Of a stretch of DNA of 64,000 nucleotides, positions 31,377 through 42,939 are shown one piece after another (position 1 is the stretch's first letter; every line of letters starts with the position of its first letter). The notes beneath the pieces are model-generated. The model ran no database searches, had not been told where the DNA came from, and was given only the letters and a program-made list of their open reading frames with translations. The translations under genes were made by a program, and so were the position numbers. The DNA is from Cercophora sp. LCS_1 (Eukaryota > Ascomycota > Sordariomycetes > Sordariales > Lasiosphaeriaceae), in NCBI GenBank assembly GCA_036250225.1, contig JAPZLL010000006.1:248001-312000 (forward strand). The letters run 5' to 3'.

Positions 31377-32261
31377 CTTCTTGGTGAGTCCAGCTTGACA
31401 TGGCCTCCCCTCCAGGCACCCATATGGTGCGCTCGAATTTCGAAGGATATCACCGCAGGCATATCAAGCCCCATCCGTGTAAAAGAATATCAACCCGCGA
31501 CCATATCAAGTGCAGGGATTTCGTCAATCCGCACATTGCTTCGATAACTCCGACGGTCTCGATCCTGCAGATGGGCCCTTCTACGTAATAATATTGACAA
31601 CGCGGGTCTAGAGAGGAGTTACCTCGCCTCCTCGAAGTCTCGACACAGTGTTTGGTGCGTAGGAACCTAGATAGTACGCAAGTGGCGCCCCGGGGCCATA
31701 GTCCCTCGGCGTTTCGATGTTCTGGACCCAAGGCGCCGGAATCTCCGATGCAGCCGCGTATGTCACCGCACGCGATAAAGTGTTCCCGGGGTATTTCAAC
31801 CAACGCGTGCCCGCAATGGGGCATCACGTCTTCACTACGGGCGATTGCACTATCGTTGCTGTCCAGCCGGCCCACAGCCAAGCCCACTCTGCATGGCCAA
31901 TCAACGATTGTGTCTAGACCGGAATCCTGCCGCGGCTGCCCTGCATCAACATCCTCGCTCCTTCCAAACTTCCCACCCGACACTAGTGACGTACCTAGGG
32001 TTACGGGAACCGCAATTCGAGGGGCAATGTTCTTGGAGCGTGGGGGATCATCGACTGTTCGCTGCTCTTTTATTGCCTGGGTCATCCTCTTGCGCCGGGC
32101 AGCTGGATATCGGACCATGGTTGTGCATAAGACGTCATCCCTCCTCTTTTGCAAAAGCCGACTGCAATGGGTGACGAAATGTGGTCGGCGGCGGTACAGA
32201 AAGGTCAAGCAAACGCCTCTCAGCTTGGCACCGATGGCATCACTCGCGCAGACGTCGCTGT
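31377..32261. other. degenerate-looking region before the transporter pseudogene
   Basis: Open frames of 200-295 codons exist on both strands (for example 31450-32337 -, 31652-32362 +) but none carries a domain I recognise and they overlap each other. One + frame (about 31700-31915) reads WTQGAGISDAAAYVTARDK with coding-like composition, too short and isolated to name. Probably relic sequence. Confidence 0.4.
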
Positions 32262-33708
32262 ATGGAATCGCCAAGTACGACAAGCTCACCAAGAAACAAT
32301 CGGCATCGTGGTACCGCACCCGCTGCGGCGGTGTCATCCCCGCGCCCCTTGGACGATGTTGAGCGCAGGATCTCGCTAGCCCTCGAACAGTCTTCGTCTG
32401 CGACGAGTTCGGACGACAAGCGCCCGTCCATTTCGAAGCACACTTTCAGCGAGAAGCTTAGTTTTGGAAGGCGCCACAGCAGTGTGGTTACGCCGCATGA
32501 CCTCGATGCAGTTCGGGCGGCGAAGCAGGCCGAGGGAGAGGCCTTTGCTTCCGGCGGTGAGACGAGATTTTGTAAGCATCCTCCCCGAACTCTCCACTCA
32601 TTGGGGCCTCCTCTGGCTGACAAATATTTTCAGATGGGCCTATCGACTCGTTCGAGGGAAGACATCGCTGGGATCCCAAGGCCGAGTGGACAGAGCAGGA
32701 AGAAAAACAAGTTGTGAGGAGGCTGGATTACAGAATCTGCTCCTGGGCCTGCCTGATGTGTTTCGCTCTGCAACTAGACCGCGGTAATATTGCACAGGCA
32801 TTGACGGATAACTTCCTGTGTAAGTTGTTCCTTGCCCGTCGCTATGAAAAGGGGCTAACTCGTCGCAGCCGATCTCGGGCTAAACACCAACCAGTACAAC
32901 TATGGCCAGTCCATCTTTTACATCAGCTTCCTCTGCGCCGAATTGCCGTCCCAAATGATCTCTAAGAAGCTTGGTCCTGACAACTGGATCCCAATTCAAA
33001 TGGTCTGTTGGTCCATCGTCGCCATCTGTCAATGCAAACTCAGCGGCGAAAAGTCCTTCTACGTCACGCGGTGACTCCTTGGTCTCATCGAGGGGGGCTT
33101 CATTCCGGATGTCATCCTCTAGTATGCTTCCGAGACTCTTTCTCGCTGTCACTGCTAACCCCTGTAGCTTGAGCTACTTCTATAAGACCAAGGAGCTCCC
33201 GATTCGTCTTAGCTTCTTTTGGAGCTCGTACATCCTCACCCAAGTGGTTAGCGCCTTTCTCGCTTTCGGTATCCTTCGTCTCCGCGGCCACAGTGGGTGG
33301 GAAGGCTGGAGATGGCTGTTCGCTCTCGAAGGAATCCTCACCGTCCTGATTGGCGTTGCTTCTTGGTGAGTTTCCTTGCCGCCACCAAGATTGAGTAAGG
33401 TTGACGCCCACAGGTTCTATCTCCCCCCTTCCCCGACACAAACCGCGTCTAAGTTCCGCGGGAAGGATGGCTGGTTTTCTGAACGTGAAGAAGTCATCAT
33501 GGTCAACCGCATCCTTCGGGACGACCCTTCCAAGGGTGACATGCACAACCGCCAGGGCCTCAGCCTCAAGCTGTTCCGGGATGCTCTCACCGACTGGGAC
33601 CTCTTCCCCGTCTAACTTCTCGGTTTCACCTGGCATCTACCCAATCACACAATCTAGTCTTACCTCACCCTGACCCTCCGCAGTCGCGGCTTCGATACTT
33701 TCTGCCAC
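32262..33708 (+). pseudogene. MFS transporter (DAL5/allantoate permease type), truncated with in-frame stops
   Basis: The reading is consistent across five exons, 32262-32571, 32634-32819, 32869-33121, 33168-33365 and 33414 onward, all with normal introns. It gives a transporter N-terminal half: WTEQEEKQVVRRLDYRICSW, LQLDRGNIAQALTDNFLSD, LGLNTNQYNYGQSIFYISF, LIEGGFIPDVILYLSYFY, GWRWLFALEGILTVLIG, FYLPPSPTQTASKFRGKDG. In-frame stops occur at 33072-33074 (TGA), 33613-33615 (TAA) and 33655-33657 (TAG), each inside a conserved block. Conservation continues through the last two stops (SYLTLTLRSRGFDTF) and then stops abruptly at about 33705, so the C-terminal six helices are missing. Splice sites are still intact, suggesting recent decay. 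The protein start is uncertain; the first in-frame ATG is at 32262. Confidence 0.85.
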
Positions 33709-34774
33709 ACAACAGCAGACCGAGGTGAACGCTGACCCCTTTTCAGCACGGCAGTCCAGGAACCTCGAGAGTCTCGCCAAGGCGGCCCAAAAGTTCCACG
33801 CCACAGCGAGTTCCACAGCTAGCACTCGCTACAGCACGCCAGTCGACCGTCGGTCTGTTTCCAACTGGGGAGGGAGCGAGGCTGGCAGCTTGACCCAGGC
33901 GCAGCGTGAGCGCATTGAAGTATGGAACAGCCTCAGCACAGTCGATGAGGGCCCAGAGGACGGATCGACGGAAAATACACACTCGATTCCAACTGATAAC
34001 TCGACAACAATCACATCTCCTGACCTGGATGACCTACGTTCCGACCCAGGCAAGGGAAAAGGCGTCGCTGGGGCCAGCGGCGAAGAGGCAGCCGATTCAG
34101 ACGACGATTCCGACGTTGAACTTGACTTTCTGCGGAACTTTGAGGAGCTGGCTTACTCTAGCTTTGTTGCCCAGGATTATTCGAAAGCCGAGCAATGCCT
34201 GAGGATGGCAGTTGAGCGGTCTACGGATGACATGTCGAGCACTGCCGATTTCAGATTGCTCAAGATCAAGTTGGCCCTTTGCTGTTGCCTCCAGGAGAAG
34301 TGGGACCATGCGGCTGGAATCGTTGCCTCCTTGTCAAAGGCGCGATCGGTGGCCAATATTCCGGTCTTTCACCTGCTCCAGGCAATCTCGCTTGCCCATC
34401 TTCAAGAGGATCGTTTCGAGGACGCATACAACGTCTGCAAGACGGCCCTTCAAGGCAAGAAGAAAGTACTTGGTAAGACTAGTCCCGACTGCTATGGGTG
34501 TCTTACCATCTACGCCGCGATTTGCGATAAGAAGGGTGATGCCCTCGAGGCAGAGGCCGTTCGCCACTCGATTCCGCGAGACTGGTTCCCTCCTTCCAGC
34601 ATTGGTGTCTTATCCCCTAGGCATTACATTCTCAGGCATGAAACCCGGCGCCGCCCCAGCTTAGTCTTATCCTGCCAGTCCTACATCGCCCGACCCGTCT
34701 GGAGCAGAGAGCGGAGGTCCGTCTGGTCCCTGGGCTACCCTTGCCCCGCCCAGCCAGAGCGCCAGTTTTCATAG
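33709..34774 (+). pseudogene. 5'-truncated TPR-repeat gene fragment
   Basis: The frame (open from 33674) has no start codon ahead of conserved sequence and begins within the end of the transporter pseudogene, in a different frame. A disordered part (SLAKAAQKFHATASSTASTR) and acidic linker (EEAADSDDDSDVELDF) lead to a helical-repeat region of TPR type: FEELAYSSFVAQDYSKAEQC, LRMAVERS, RLLKIKLALCCCLQEKWDHA, FHLLQAISLAHLQEDRFEDA, CYGCLTIYAAICDKKGDALE. This resembles the C-terminal TPR region of large fungal multidomain proteins, whose N-terminal part is not here. After about residue 300 (RHSIPRDWFPP) composition changes. Probably a broken copy; whether it is transcribed is unknown. Confidence 0.6.
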
Positions 34775-36221
34775 AGTCGAGAAGGAAGAGAGAGGGGACA
34801 CCGTGGCCGGGAAAATGGAGATCAGAAATGAGTTCTTTGCGGACAGTGCGTTCAAGGCCCAGCCAGGGTCCCCGTTGCTGGATCGAGTCCTCCCTCCAAC
34901 AAACCCTTGGGCGCGGCATTTGGCAAACGAATCTACTACCAAAGAGATATGCTAACATGGTTGTAGCATTTACTGCTAGCTGGGCCATATTCGAGGTCAA
35001 AATTCCTCAGAAGAGAACTAAACAAGGCTATGTTGCAAAAGAGTCGGGCGTATAATCTGCAGCCGCCTACTTTGCTGTTTCGGCTGAGCCGGAGAGTGTT
35101 TTGGCGCTGGGTGCGTTGTCACATGCGAAGGACTGTTGATAGGTGAAAGGAGCTCGGCTTTTACCAGTGGAACACCGTGCTCGGAGAAGGCAAGGTGGTG
35201 ACAACAAAGTCGACAAATTGAATCCGATTGATCTCACTTCAAAAGGTATCGGCAGTAAGTATTTTCTGGTAAGCGTAAATATGTACATAGTACATAGGAC
35301 CGAGACTCCGAATTGGAGGCCTTGGAAAATTATTGAAGATGACCTTCTTCAATATCTCCCATTTGCGTCTCTTCACACCACGTCCCTTACATGGCCCCTA
35401 CTCATATAAAATATTGCAACAGATGGCACCCGCACGGGAGGCGCTGCCCTGGAATTAGCAAGCATCATCTTTATTATAACCTCCAGGCCTTTTTTAAAGC
35501 ACGTCAAGCCTTGTAAATTAGAGATAACGCTTTAAATAAAAAACCGGTGAGTGGGTGTGCGATGGACTGAAAGGGGGAGGGGGCGCGGAAAACAACTCTC
35601 TTATTTAATGTCTTGGGACATTGAGTTAGTTCCCCTCTCTAGACAGGTAGTAACCCTCAGAATTTTTATGTGTGCGGTTACTTTGTCAGGGACTTGCCAA
35701 GATATAGATGTGAACTACATATCTTTTTAGGGTATATCGTCCAGCTTCCTTATCCCTTTTTCGCCTGCAGGCAGAATTTAGATGACTCCGTCAATTCCGA
35801 AGGGCCGCAAAACCAAGGTAGACGGTGTCTGATGACCATGGATATAGCGATGGTATTGGTACAGAGCCGTAGAACTAAACCTAGAAACACCCTTTTCATC
35901 AAGCTTTTTCGCTGAACTAGCGTGATGTGTCACCAGCTGGCTTTTTCAGTGTGGTCCTCAAGTGAGGCCTCGCTTGTCGAGAACCATACATGCCAAGCAA
36001 ACCACCCCGCGAGCGAGATCGGCAGGCCCCACAAATAAGGCTGAATCCGCCAAGCCACCGCCCACCACCCCACTCTGCTCAAGTGCGCAACCCCGCGTTG
36101 TGCATGACGTGCGTCACGGAAGCTCTTTGAGCTTGATAAGTCCAGCATCCTCCTCCCTCTCCCACAACCCGTCATACGACGAAACCACATCGCTACAACG
36201 TCATCAATCACAATAGCCAAG
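34775..36221. other. intergenic, partly AT-rich
   Basis: No supported gene. The stretch 35260-35550 is richer in A/T than its surroundings, with runs such as TTTAAATAAAAAA (35532-35544), and may be old transposon-derived or RIP-affected sequence, though I see no terminal repeats or transposase. The last 200 bases are the promoter side of the PI31 gene. Confidence 0.4.
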
Positions 36222-37361
36222 ATGGCCGGCCCCCTGAGTCCAAACTCGGTAACGGAGCGAATGATCGAGGCCCTCCCAACCCACGAAAAAGACGACCCCA
36301 CATCCGACATCAGCAGCTCGCTCGACGCCGTCGCCCTCTTCGTGCACGCCTGCATGGCCTCCCTCGAATTCAAGCTCATCGGCCTCAAAGAAGACGACCC
36401 GTCCTCACAGAGCTGCGTCTCTCTGGCGCCCCGTCTCCCATCAACATGGAACACCTCCCTCAACTCGCACAGCTTCCTCTACTCCCACCCGCAATCCTCG
36501 ATGCGCTTCATCCTGCGCGTCGACCGCCTCGGCACCAAGACCGAAGTCCGCGGCCTCGCCCTCGGCGACGAGCGCATCGCCCGTTTCGAAATCACAACCC
36601 GCGACTACCTGACCACCTCGCACCTCCCCATCCGCATCCCGGTATCAGAAAACGGAACCGAGCAGCGCGACGACCACGCCTTCCGAACCAAGCTCGAATC
36701 CCTCTTCACAAACCCCAACCGCATGACAGAGCTCGCGACCCTGGTCAAGACACACATCGTCCAGCGCCTCGTGCCAGGTCTCAACAAGCCAGGCTACGAG
36801 GAGTCGCCCGACGACCGCGCGGCGCGCCAGGACGCAGACGAGACCGCTCGCACAGGTGCACGACCACCGCCTACATTTCCAAATCCGCTTCCCAACCCTG
36901 CGCAACCGAACCCGTATCCTGTGCCAGATAACTTTGTTCCAAGGCCCGGACCGCCCGTTCCGGCGGGGGATTTCCCGCCGCCCGGTTTCGAGGACGAGTA
37001 CGAAGTTAACCGGCCGCCCCGCGGATCGCTGCCGATGCCGGGTTTTGGGCCTGGCGGACAGTCGCCGTTTGGGATAGGAGGAAGCGATCTGTACCCGGCG
37101 GGGCTGGGGCCGCATGATCCGCTTCGGGGGTCGTTTGTACCTGGGCGTGGCGGGCCGGGTTCGGGGGGTATGCATCCTACGTTTGATGATCCGCTCTTTC
37201 AGGGACCCAGAGGGCAGGGAGGTAGTGAGTTTGATCCGCAGATCCCGCCGGGAGCGAGGTGGGATCCGTTAGGACCGGGTGGCGCACCGAGGTTTGGTGG
37301 GGGAAGACCGGGTGGGAGGGGTAACGGAGGGTTTGGAGGGTTTGGAGGAGATATTATCTGA
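36222..37361 (+). CDS. fub1: PI31-family proteasome regulator
   Basis: This is a regulator that binds the 20S proteasome and affects assembly and activity. A single exon encodes 379 aa from an ATG in good context (CCAAGATGG). Residues about 25-190 form the FP-type N-terminal domain: SLDAVALFVHACMASLEFKL, STWNTSLNSHSFLYSHPQSS, MRFILRVDRLGTKTEVRGLA, RKLESLF-type and ELATLVKTHIVQRLVPGL segments. The C-terminal half is proline- and glycine-rich with DDPLFQGPRGQGG and FDPQIPPGARWDPLGPGG, the DP.G...WDPFGP signature of PI31. The last residues are GGFGGDII, without the terminal Tyr-X ending of the mammalian protein. It converges with Kap114. Confidence 0.93.
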   Translation: MAGPLSPNSVTERMIEALPTHEKDDPTSDISSSLDAVALFVHACMASLEFKLIGLKEDDPSSQSCVSLAPRLPSTWNTSLNSHSFLYSHPQSSMRFILRVDRLGTKTEVRGLALGDERIARFEITTRDYLTTSHLPIRIPVSENGTEQRDDHAFRTKLESLFTNPNRMTELATLVKTHIVQRLVPGLNKPGYEESPDDRAARQDADETARTGARPPPTFPNPLPNPAQPNPYPVPDNFVPRPGPPVPAGDFPPPGFEDEYEVNRPPRGSLPMPGFGPGGQSPFGIGGSDLYPAGLGPHDPLRGSFVPGRGGPGSGGMHPTFDDPLFQGPRGQGGSEFDPQIPPGARWDPLGPGGAPRFGGGRPGGRGNGGFGGFGGDII

Positions 37362-37991
37362 TTCTGGGATTCAAGTGTGTGTATTATTATGGAAAAGTCT
37401 TAAGATTGAGATGAAGCATGGTAGTTACGATGTGGAGTTGGGGTAATTGAGATGCTTTGGCATTGGTTGAGGTGACTTCCTTCATTTCCGTTGGACCGTT
37501 CGGCTTCGTTGAGAGCTTAGAGTGTCTCACTGGTAAAGTCACAGATAGAATTGCAATGAAGCCATTCTCGATTAAACACTGCCAAATGTTGCTACTCATT
37601 GATGACAACTAAAACCTCTAATCCCAAGTACTCCACCAGTTCCCTCCCCGGACACGATGAAAGACGCTGACTTGCCCCTGAATTGGCTCAACTTCCCCCA
37701 AACCCCGAGAACCCGTCATCAGCAGGTTGAGCCACGCCGGAATCGGCGTTCTGGAACGGCACGTTGAATACGGAGCCCGCGCACTCCAAATGCCGAGTTG
37801 ATCTCAACCAACAAACTCATGGCCCGATCAAGAGGGCGCGAGATTGAGCACAACACCGAGGTTGAACGGCGACGTGCCATCGAATTATGTACGATCTCCA
37901 GGTCCCCCACTTGGGTATCGATCTACATGAAAACTACTTGGTATTAGTCTGCAAGGCCGGAGCCTGCTTAGCCATGCCGTTACGAGTGGTT
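37362..37991. other. intergenic between convergent PI31 and Kap114 genes
   Basis: This holds the 3' flanks of both genes. No frame, repeat or RNA signature that I can support. Confidence 0.55.
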
Positions 37992-40900
37992 TTAGGCCGC
38001 AAGTTCCTGCAGTTTGGCCTTTTCGTCTTCGGTCAACATCGTGAACCAGTTCTGGAAGCCGGCAATGTTGTCTCTGGCTGCGGCCTTGAAGAAGTCGATA
38101 AGATAAGCTTGGGTCTCATCATCGCGACCTCTGACTGAGTGGCTTTCGGCCCACCCCATGAGGTCGGCTTTGGTGCTGCCAAGCGCAAGGTCCAGGGTGT
38201 TGGGCTCGTCCTCCCAGCCCTCGTCGCCATCGTCTGATTCGGCGTCGATGAATTCGGCGCTCGCCATACCGGCCGCTGCATTGGCGGCAGCGCCAACTCC
38301 TGAGGCGGTAAGCAACTCCTCGACTAGGACCTTGATGATCTTGAGCGGCGCGGGGATGATGGTGTACTGGTCCGGATCTTAGAAGACGAGTTGTTAGCTA
38401 GTTCCGTTATTTGGGGGGTCCGGGAAGAGAGTACTTACTCTGCCTCGCCCGTGACCTTGTCATGATTCTGTTACTCGTAGGAATGACCAAATCACCTTTG
38501 ACCTGCGTTTGCGCGATGCGCGCGTCGTTGAGGGAGTAGAGCTTGGAAAGGGCGATCACACTGCGATTGTCAGCTTCAAATGCAATGGGTGTCAGGTATC
38601 ATGGGCTTACTTCTGTCTGATTTCGTCGTATCCTGCGAAGTTGACCGAGTTCTCCAGCCACTTCGCGAGAACAACCTGCAGGCCACTCTGGCCATTGACT
38701 TGGATGTCGCTCAGGAATGTGGCGATGTCCTGTGCGCCGACAAGAGAAAGACGCGCGAAGACAAGGATGAGAGACTGGATGAAGGGTGCGGCCTGCGCTG
38801 AATCGAGACGAGTTGCCACGGCCTGAAGAAGCTGGGGAAGGAAGGGCCCGAGCCGCTCCGAACCAGCCTTCTCCACGAGCTCGGCAGCGAGACCGCCAAT
38901 CTCGGATGCGGCGTTGTCTTCGATCTCATGACCGAGCAAGCGATCGATGATGCGCAGGCAGACCTCAAGACCGGTGCGGCCGCTCTCGTCTTGATAGCCA
39001 AACACCTGATGGTGGTCATGCATGAGCAGGTACTTCACGGTCTCGGCCCCAGGGCGCAGGATTTCGCCCTCGATGGATGTGAGAAGGAGTTTCGTGAGCT
39101 TGGGAAACGTCGAGGCGACGAATCCTGCGGGGAGGGGCTCAGAGCCGTGCTGGACTAGAACCGCCAGGAGCTCGGTGGCCAACGTGACGAGGGTGTCGTC
39201 CTGAGTGACATTGCCGAGATCGAACGCACCGGTCAGCGACGGAAGAACCTTGGCGCAAAGCGCTGTGTACGAAGCAGGATCGGTGAGAGTGCGGGCAATC
39301 TCCTCAAAAGCCTCGCAGACAATACCCGTCACTTGGAAGTTCGACGCGCCGTGCTTTGCAATCAAGAACAGCAAATCGACGGCCCTGCTTTCGGGCTGGA
39401 GCGTGATCCGAATGTCAATGTTGATGGCCGAGCGCAAGGTCTCGAGAAGGGTGACCAAAAGGTCGTCGGCATCCTCGAGTTCAGTGAGATCCTTACCATC
39501 CAAGTAAGCCCCAATGGCCCCGATGATCAGAGACTGCCTGTCGGCAGGCACTCCGGCACGGATAAAGCCTTCGAGAGCCTTGATGCAGGCAGCCTGGACA
39601 AGCTCCGACGCGTCTGCAGTCACGCCTTGCACAGCTGCATCGAGGACAGCGGTGGCCGGAGTGTAGAGCTGGGAAAGAGAGCCTGCGGCAAGGAAGCCCC
39701 TCGCTCTGAGAATCGGCTCCTCCTCTCTGCCAATCGCGTAGTTGATGAGCTCGAGATAAGCAGCGGCGACCTGCGGGTCAACCTGTCTACCACACTCCTC
39801 GAAGTCGTTCAACAAGGAGTTCAACAGATACAGCGCCGCCTCTTGGTGTCTCCAACCGTTGCCGGGCGATCCATCAACGGGGAACAGGGTCTTGGTATAG
39901 GCATAGAGCCCTTCCAACGCACGTGCGCCCAACCACTCGCCAGTCTTAATCGATAGGTCGCCGCACGCGGTGCGAGCCGTGTAGTTGCTTGACACTGAAG
40001 TTTCTTCGGCGAGGTACAGGCTGACGTCGATGTCCCAGAGACCCTCCTCCTCTTGCGTAATACGCGAGTACGAGATCAAGAGCTTCATAAGATCCAGAAC
40101 CCAAGGCGTGGTATGGACGGCGCCGTGTGTGGCGATCTGCGTCTCGAGCTCCTTGCGCACGAGCGGAGCACGCAACAACTGGTTGAGGAGATCCAACTCG
40201 TCGAGGACCAGGAAATCGAGCGTGTACGGGAGACCGTCAATGTCTTCCAGGCGCCCCTGAGCGCTGCCCTCAACGAATAACGTCGTGTAAGCCTCCTGGA
40301 GCCGGTTCAGCTCCTCCCAGGAGGCTGTAAAGAACGTTGGGCTTTGGGGTTGAAGCAACGAGGGAAAGACAGATTTGATCTTAATCAAGGTCTTAACCGC
40401 TTGAATCTTGAGCGACACTGGACCGTACCAACCGTCGGGTTGGGCAGGCTCTTCAACGGGGATAGGGGCCTCGGGAAGCGGCTCCTTGAGAACCCGCTCA
40501 AGGAATGGTAGCCAACCTGCGAGTACTTCGTTGGCGAAATTCGTAACTTCAACTTTGTGATCTTCCTTGACAATATCCATCAAATCGAAGCAGATGCGGA
40601 AAACTTGGACGGAAAGACTGCGGTGCGTCTGTTTTCGGTTGTCGTTCATGGCCACATCGTAGCAGGCACTGAGAATACCGCGCGCTACAGTGAAGAACTG
40701 TTCGTCTGTCAAGCTCTCCTCGACTAGGTCTTGAAGGATCCGGAGGGCTCCGTGAAGCTGCGCATCGGTGCCGGCGGGCATAACATTGAGGACGGTAGGC
40801 AGAAGAGCCGGCCATTGGTGGGGGAAGTCGACGACGGCGATTTTGGAAATAACGTAGCTGCCAAGCGACTTTGTGAGATGGCCGAAGACCAGCAACAGGA

Positions 40901-41253
40901 CAAGGAGCAAGCGCTTACCTGGCAGCGAGCTTCACCTTTCGCTCGTCTTCGTCACTGAGGACAAGGTCGAGCGCAGACTTGCGAATCTGCTCCTTGACGT
41001 CGTCGGGGATAGGAACGTAAGGGCCATGGTCGCTACCATCTGGGCTCCAATTCTGCTCGATGTGCTTTCGCAGGGCTGACAGGGCCGATTGCCTTAGTTC
41101 AACAGGGCTGCCTACGCTGGCGCCGATGCGCTGGAGGGCAAGTGGATAGTCGGGATTTGTTTTTGCGCGGATGAGGTCGAGCTCGGCTTGCTTGCGTGGG
41201 CCTTCGGCGGCCAGCTGGGTGTTGATCAGGATCTGGGCGAGTTGTTGGTCCAT
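37992..41253 (-). CDS. kap114: karyopherin beta Kap114 / importin-9
   Basis: This is a nuclear import receptor; family members carry TBP and histones H2A-H2B. Four exons, 41253-40919, 40857-38611, 38560-38439 and 38377-37992, give 1029 aa, close to yeast Kap114. Introns are 61, 50 and 61 nt with GTAAGC/GTAAGT donors, and all joins keep frame. The start MDQQLAQILINTQLAAEGPR leads into the importin-beta N-terminal domain (KTNPDYPLALQRIGAS, ELRQSALSALRKHIEQNW). The join into exon 2 gives SYVISKIAVVDFPHQWPALL, a family signature. HEAT repeats fill the rest. Near the C-terminus there is an acidic insert (FIDAESDDGDEGWEDEPN), as in importin-9/Kap114, before FQNWFTMLTEDEKAKLQELA. The gene is divergent from Rev7. 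Confidence 0.94.
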
Positions 41254-42156
41254 GGCGAAAATGTGCAAGCAGCGTATGGATCCGTTGGAACTGGGCTGTA
41301 TTTAGTCTGCGGTAGGTTTCGGCGCGACCTGTCAGCAAAAAGGGTATCAGGCGCCTGAGTCGCCGGAGGGGTCCTAACTGAGCTTGTTGGAGTCGAGGCC
41401 GAGTCGGCGGGGGTGTCAAATAGCGGTATGAAGTGGGGTGGGTGTTGGTTTTGGACAAATAAAATAATATGGCCAAGAGACAAGAGACAAGCAAATGGCA
41501 ATAGCTACCACACGCGGATACTAGCGATGCTTCAAAATGTTTCTAAAGATATTCGATATCTCGGAAATTTTGAAAGAAAAGTGCAACAGCACACTCCTTT
41601 TGGAGAAATCCCAGGATTACTTTAAGCTTCCTTAGAGCTGATTTATTTTGTGTGTCGCAGGAGTCAACAAGTGGACCGCGACTGCGTCAGGTCTGGAGAC
41701 GCGCCCGTTGGCGTCGAGTCTGTTTGGAGGGGTTGCCAAGCTTATCACAAAAAAGGCGTGTTTTCAACCTGTTGACCACATGCTCCCCCAAGATGGCCGA
41801 CCACAGGTCCTAATGGACTTCGATGCAGCATCTTTGACGAAATATTCCAGTATTTTTGGCATCAAGCACAGCTTCTGATGGATTTGTGACTGAATGCTGA
41901 ATGAACGAGTGATTTAGGGGAGTGCAAACAGATCAATGTTGGAGCCAGATCTAGAATGCCCATTTTCCGTACATAATCTCGGCGCTGTCTGGTCACATGC
42001 TTTGGTGTTGCGGGCAGGCAAGCCACTCGCGTCATCCCGCGACACGCTCACTCTCACCTTTAGCATCAACAGAATTTCACTTTTCCCGCATCTACAAAAA
42101 CCAACTTCTCAATCACCGATTGCAGGGCTGTAATTCCTCGACACCAAACCTCAAAA
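41254..42156. other. shared promoter region of Kap114 and Rev7
   Basis: These 900 bases separate divergent genes. I see no gene. The 41500-41650 part is AT-rich with several short A/T runs. Confidence 0.5.
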
Positions 42157-42939
42157 ATGCCCAAACCTCAACCCCCGCCCCCACAACCCATCACCTTCCC
42201 ACTAGACCAAGCACACAACCTCCTCGCCTCATTCACCTCCTTCCTCACCGTCGCCATCCACAACACCCTCTTCTACCGCGAAATCTACCCGCAACCCACC
42301 TTCCTCTCAACCCGAGCCTACGGCCTGCCCGTCCACCAAAACCGCCACCCCAAAGTCTGCGCCTGGATCCGCGACGCCGTAACCTCCATCGCATCCCAAC
42401 TCACAACCGGTTCCGTCTCACACATCGCCATCGTGATCCATTCCCCTCAACCGCAACTGCAACAAGATCCAGAACCGCCCTCCAGATTTTCGTCTTCCTC
42501 TGCATCCCCCTCCGCGCCACCGCCAGGCACGGTCCTCGAACGATGGGTAATCGATGTCTCCCGGTTCCCGACCTGGCCAACGGGCGAAAAAGGATCGGAG
42601 AAACACACCAAGATTTTATCAAAAGATTTTCGCGACGAAGAAGCGAGGGAGAAGCAGCTCAAGGTCAACTGGACGGATGTGGACGAGCAGTTTCGCGGGG
42701 CGTTAAGGCGGATGGCGTATGCCGCTGAGGCGATGGAGGCTTTGCCGAGGGGTTGCACGTTTACCGTTGCGTTGGAGCTACGGGAGGAGGGGCTGGCGCC
42801 GATTGGGAGTGAGCAGATTTGGATTCCGGCTGAGGGGGAAGGTAGTGGTGGGCCGGAAAAGACGATGCCGATTCGGAATGTGCAGGCGGGGCCACTAGCT
42901 TTTGAGTGTTGGGTTGAGGAGGGGAGTAAGGAGGGGTGA
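42157..42939 (+). CDS. rev7: Rev7, HORMA-domain subunit of DNA polymerase zeta
   Basis: Rev7 is an accessory subunit of the translesion polymerase zeta and an adaptor in DNA repair choice. A single exon encodes 260 aa from the ATG at 42157 (MPKPQPPPPQPITFPLDQ). The HORMA fold spans about residues 12-250: ASFTSFLTVAIHNTLFYREI and YPQPTFLSTRAYGLPVHQNR are the Mad2/Rev7 N-terminal helix and loop, followed by HPKVCAWIRDAV. VLERWVIDVSRFP, then VDEQFRGALRRMAYAAEAME and CTFTVALELRE form the core, and PIRNVQAGPLAFECWVEEG the safety-belt end. A low-complexity insert (EPPSRFSSSSASPSAPPPG, about residues 107-125) interrupts the core between strands and is not expected to be structural. Confidence 0.93.
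   Translation: MPKPQPPPPQPITFPLDQAHNLLASFTSFLTVAIHNTLFYREIYPQPTFLSTRAYGLPVHQNRHPKVCAWIRDAVTSIASQLTTGSVSHIAIVIHSPQPQLQQDPEPPSRFSSSSASPSAPPPGTVLERWVIDVSRFPTWPTGEKGSEKHTKILSKDFRDEEAREKQLKVNWTDVDEQFRGALRRMAYAAEAMEALPRGCTFTVALELREEGLAPIGSEQIWIPAEGEGSGGPEKTMPIRNVQAGPLAFECWVEEGSKEG

Noticed and set aside
31450..32337. 295-codon minus-strand frame
   Set aside because: It overlaps other long frames, has no domain, and its predicted sequence is rich in Arg/Cys/Ser without family resemblance. Probably a shadow of relic sequence.
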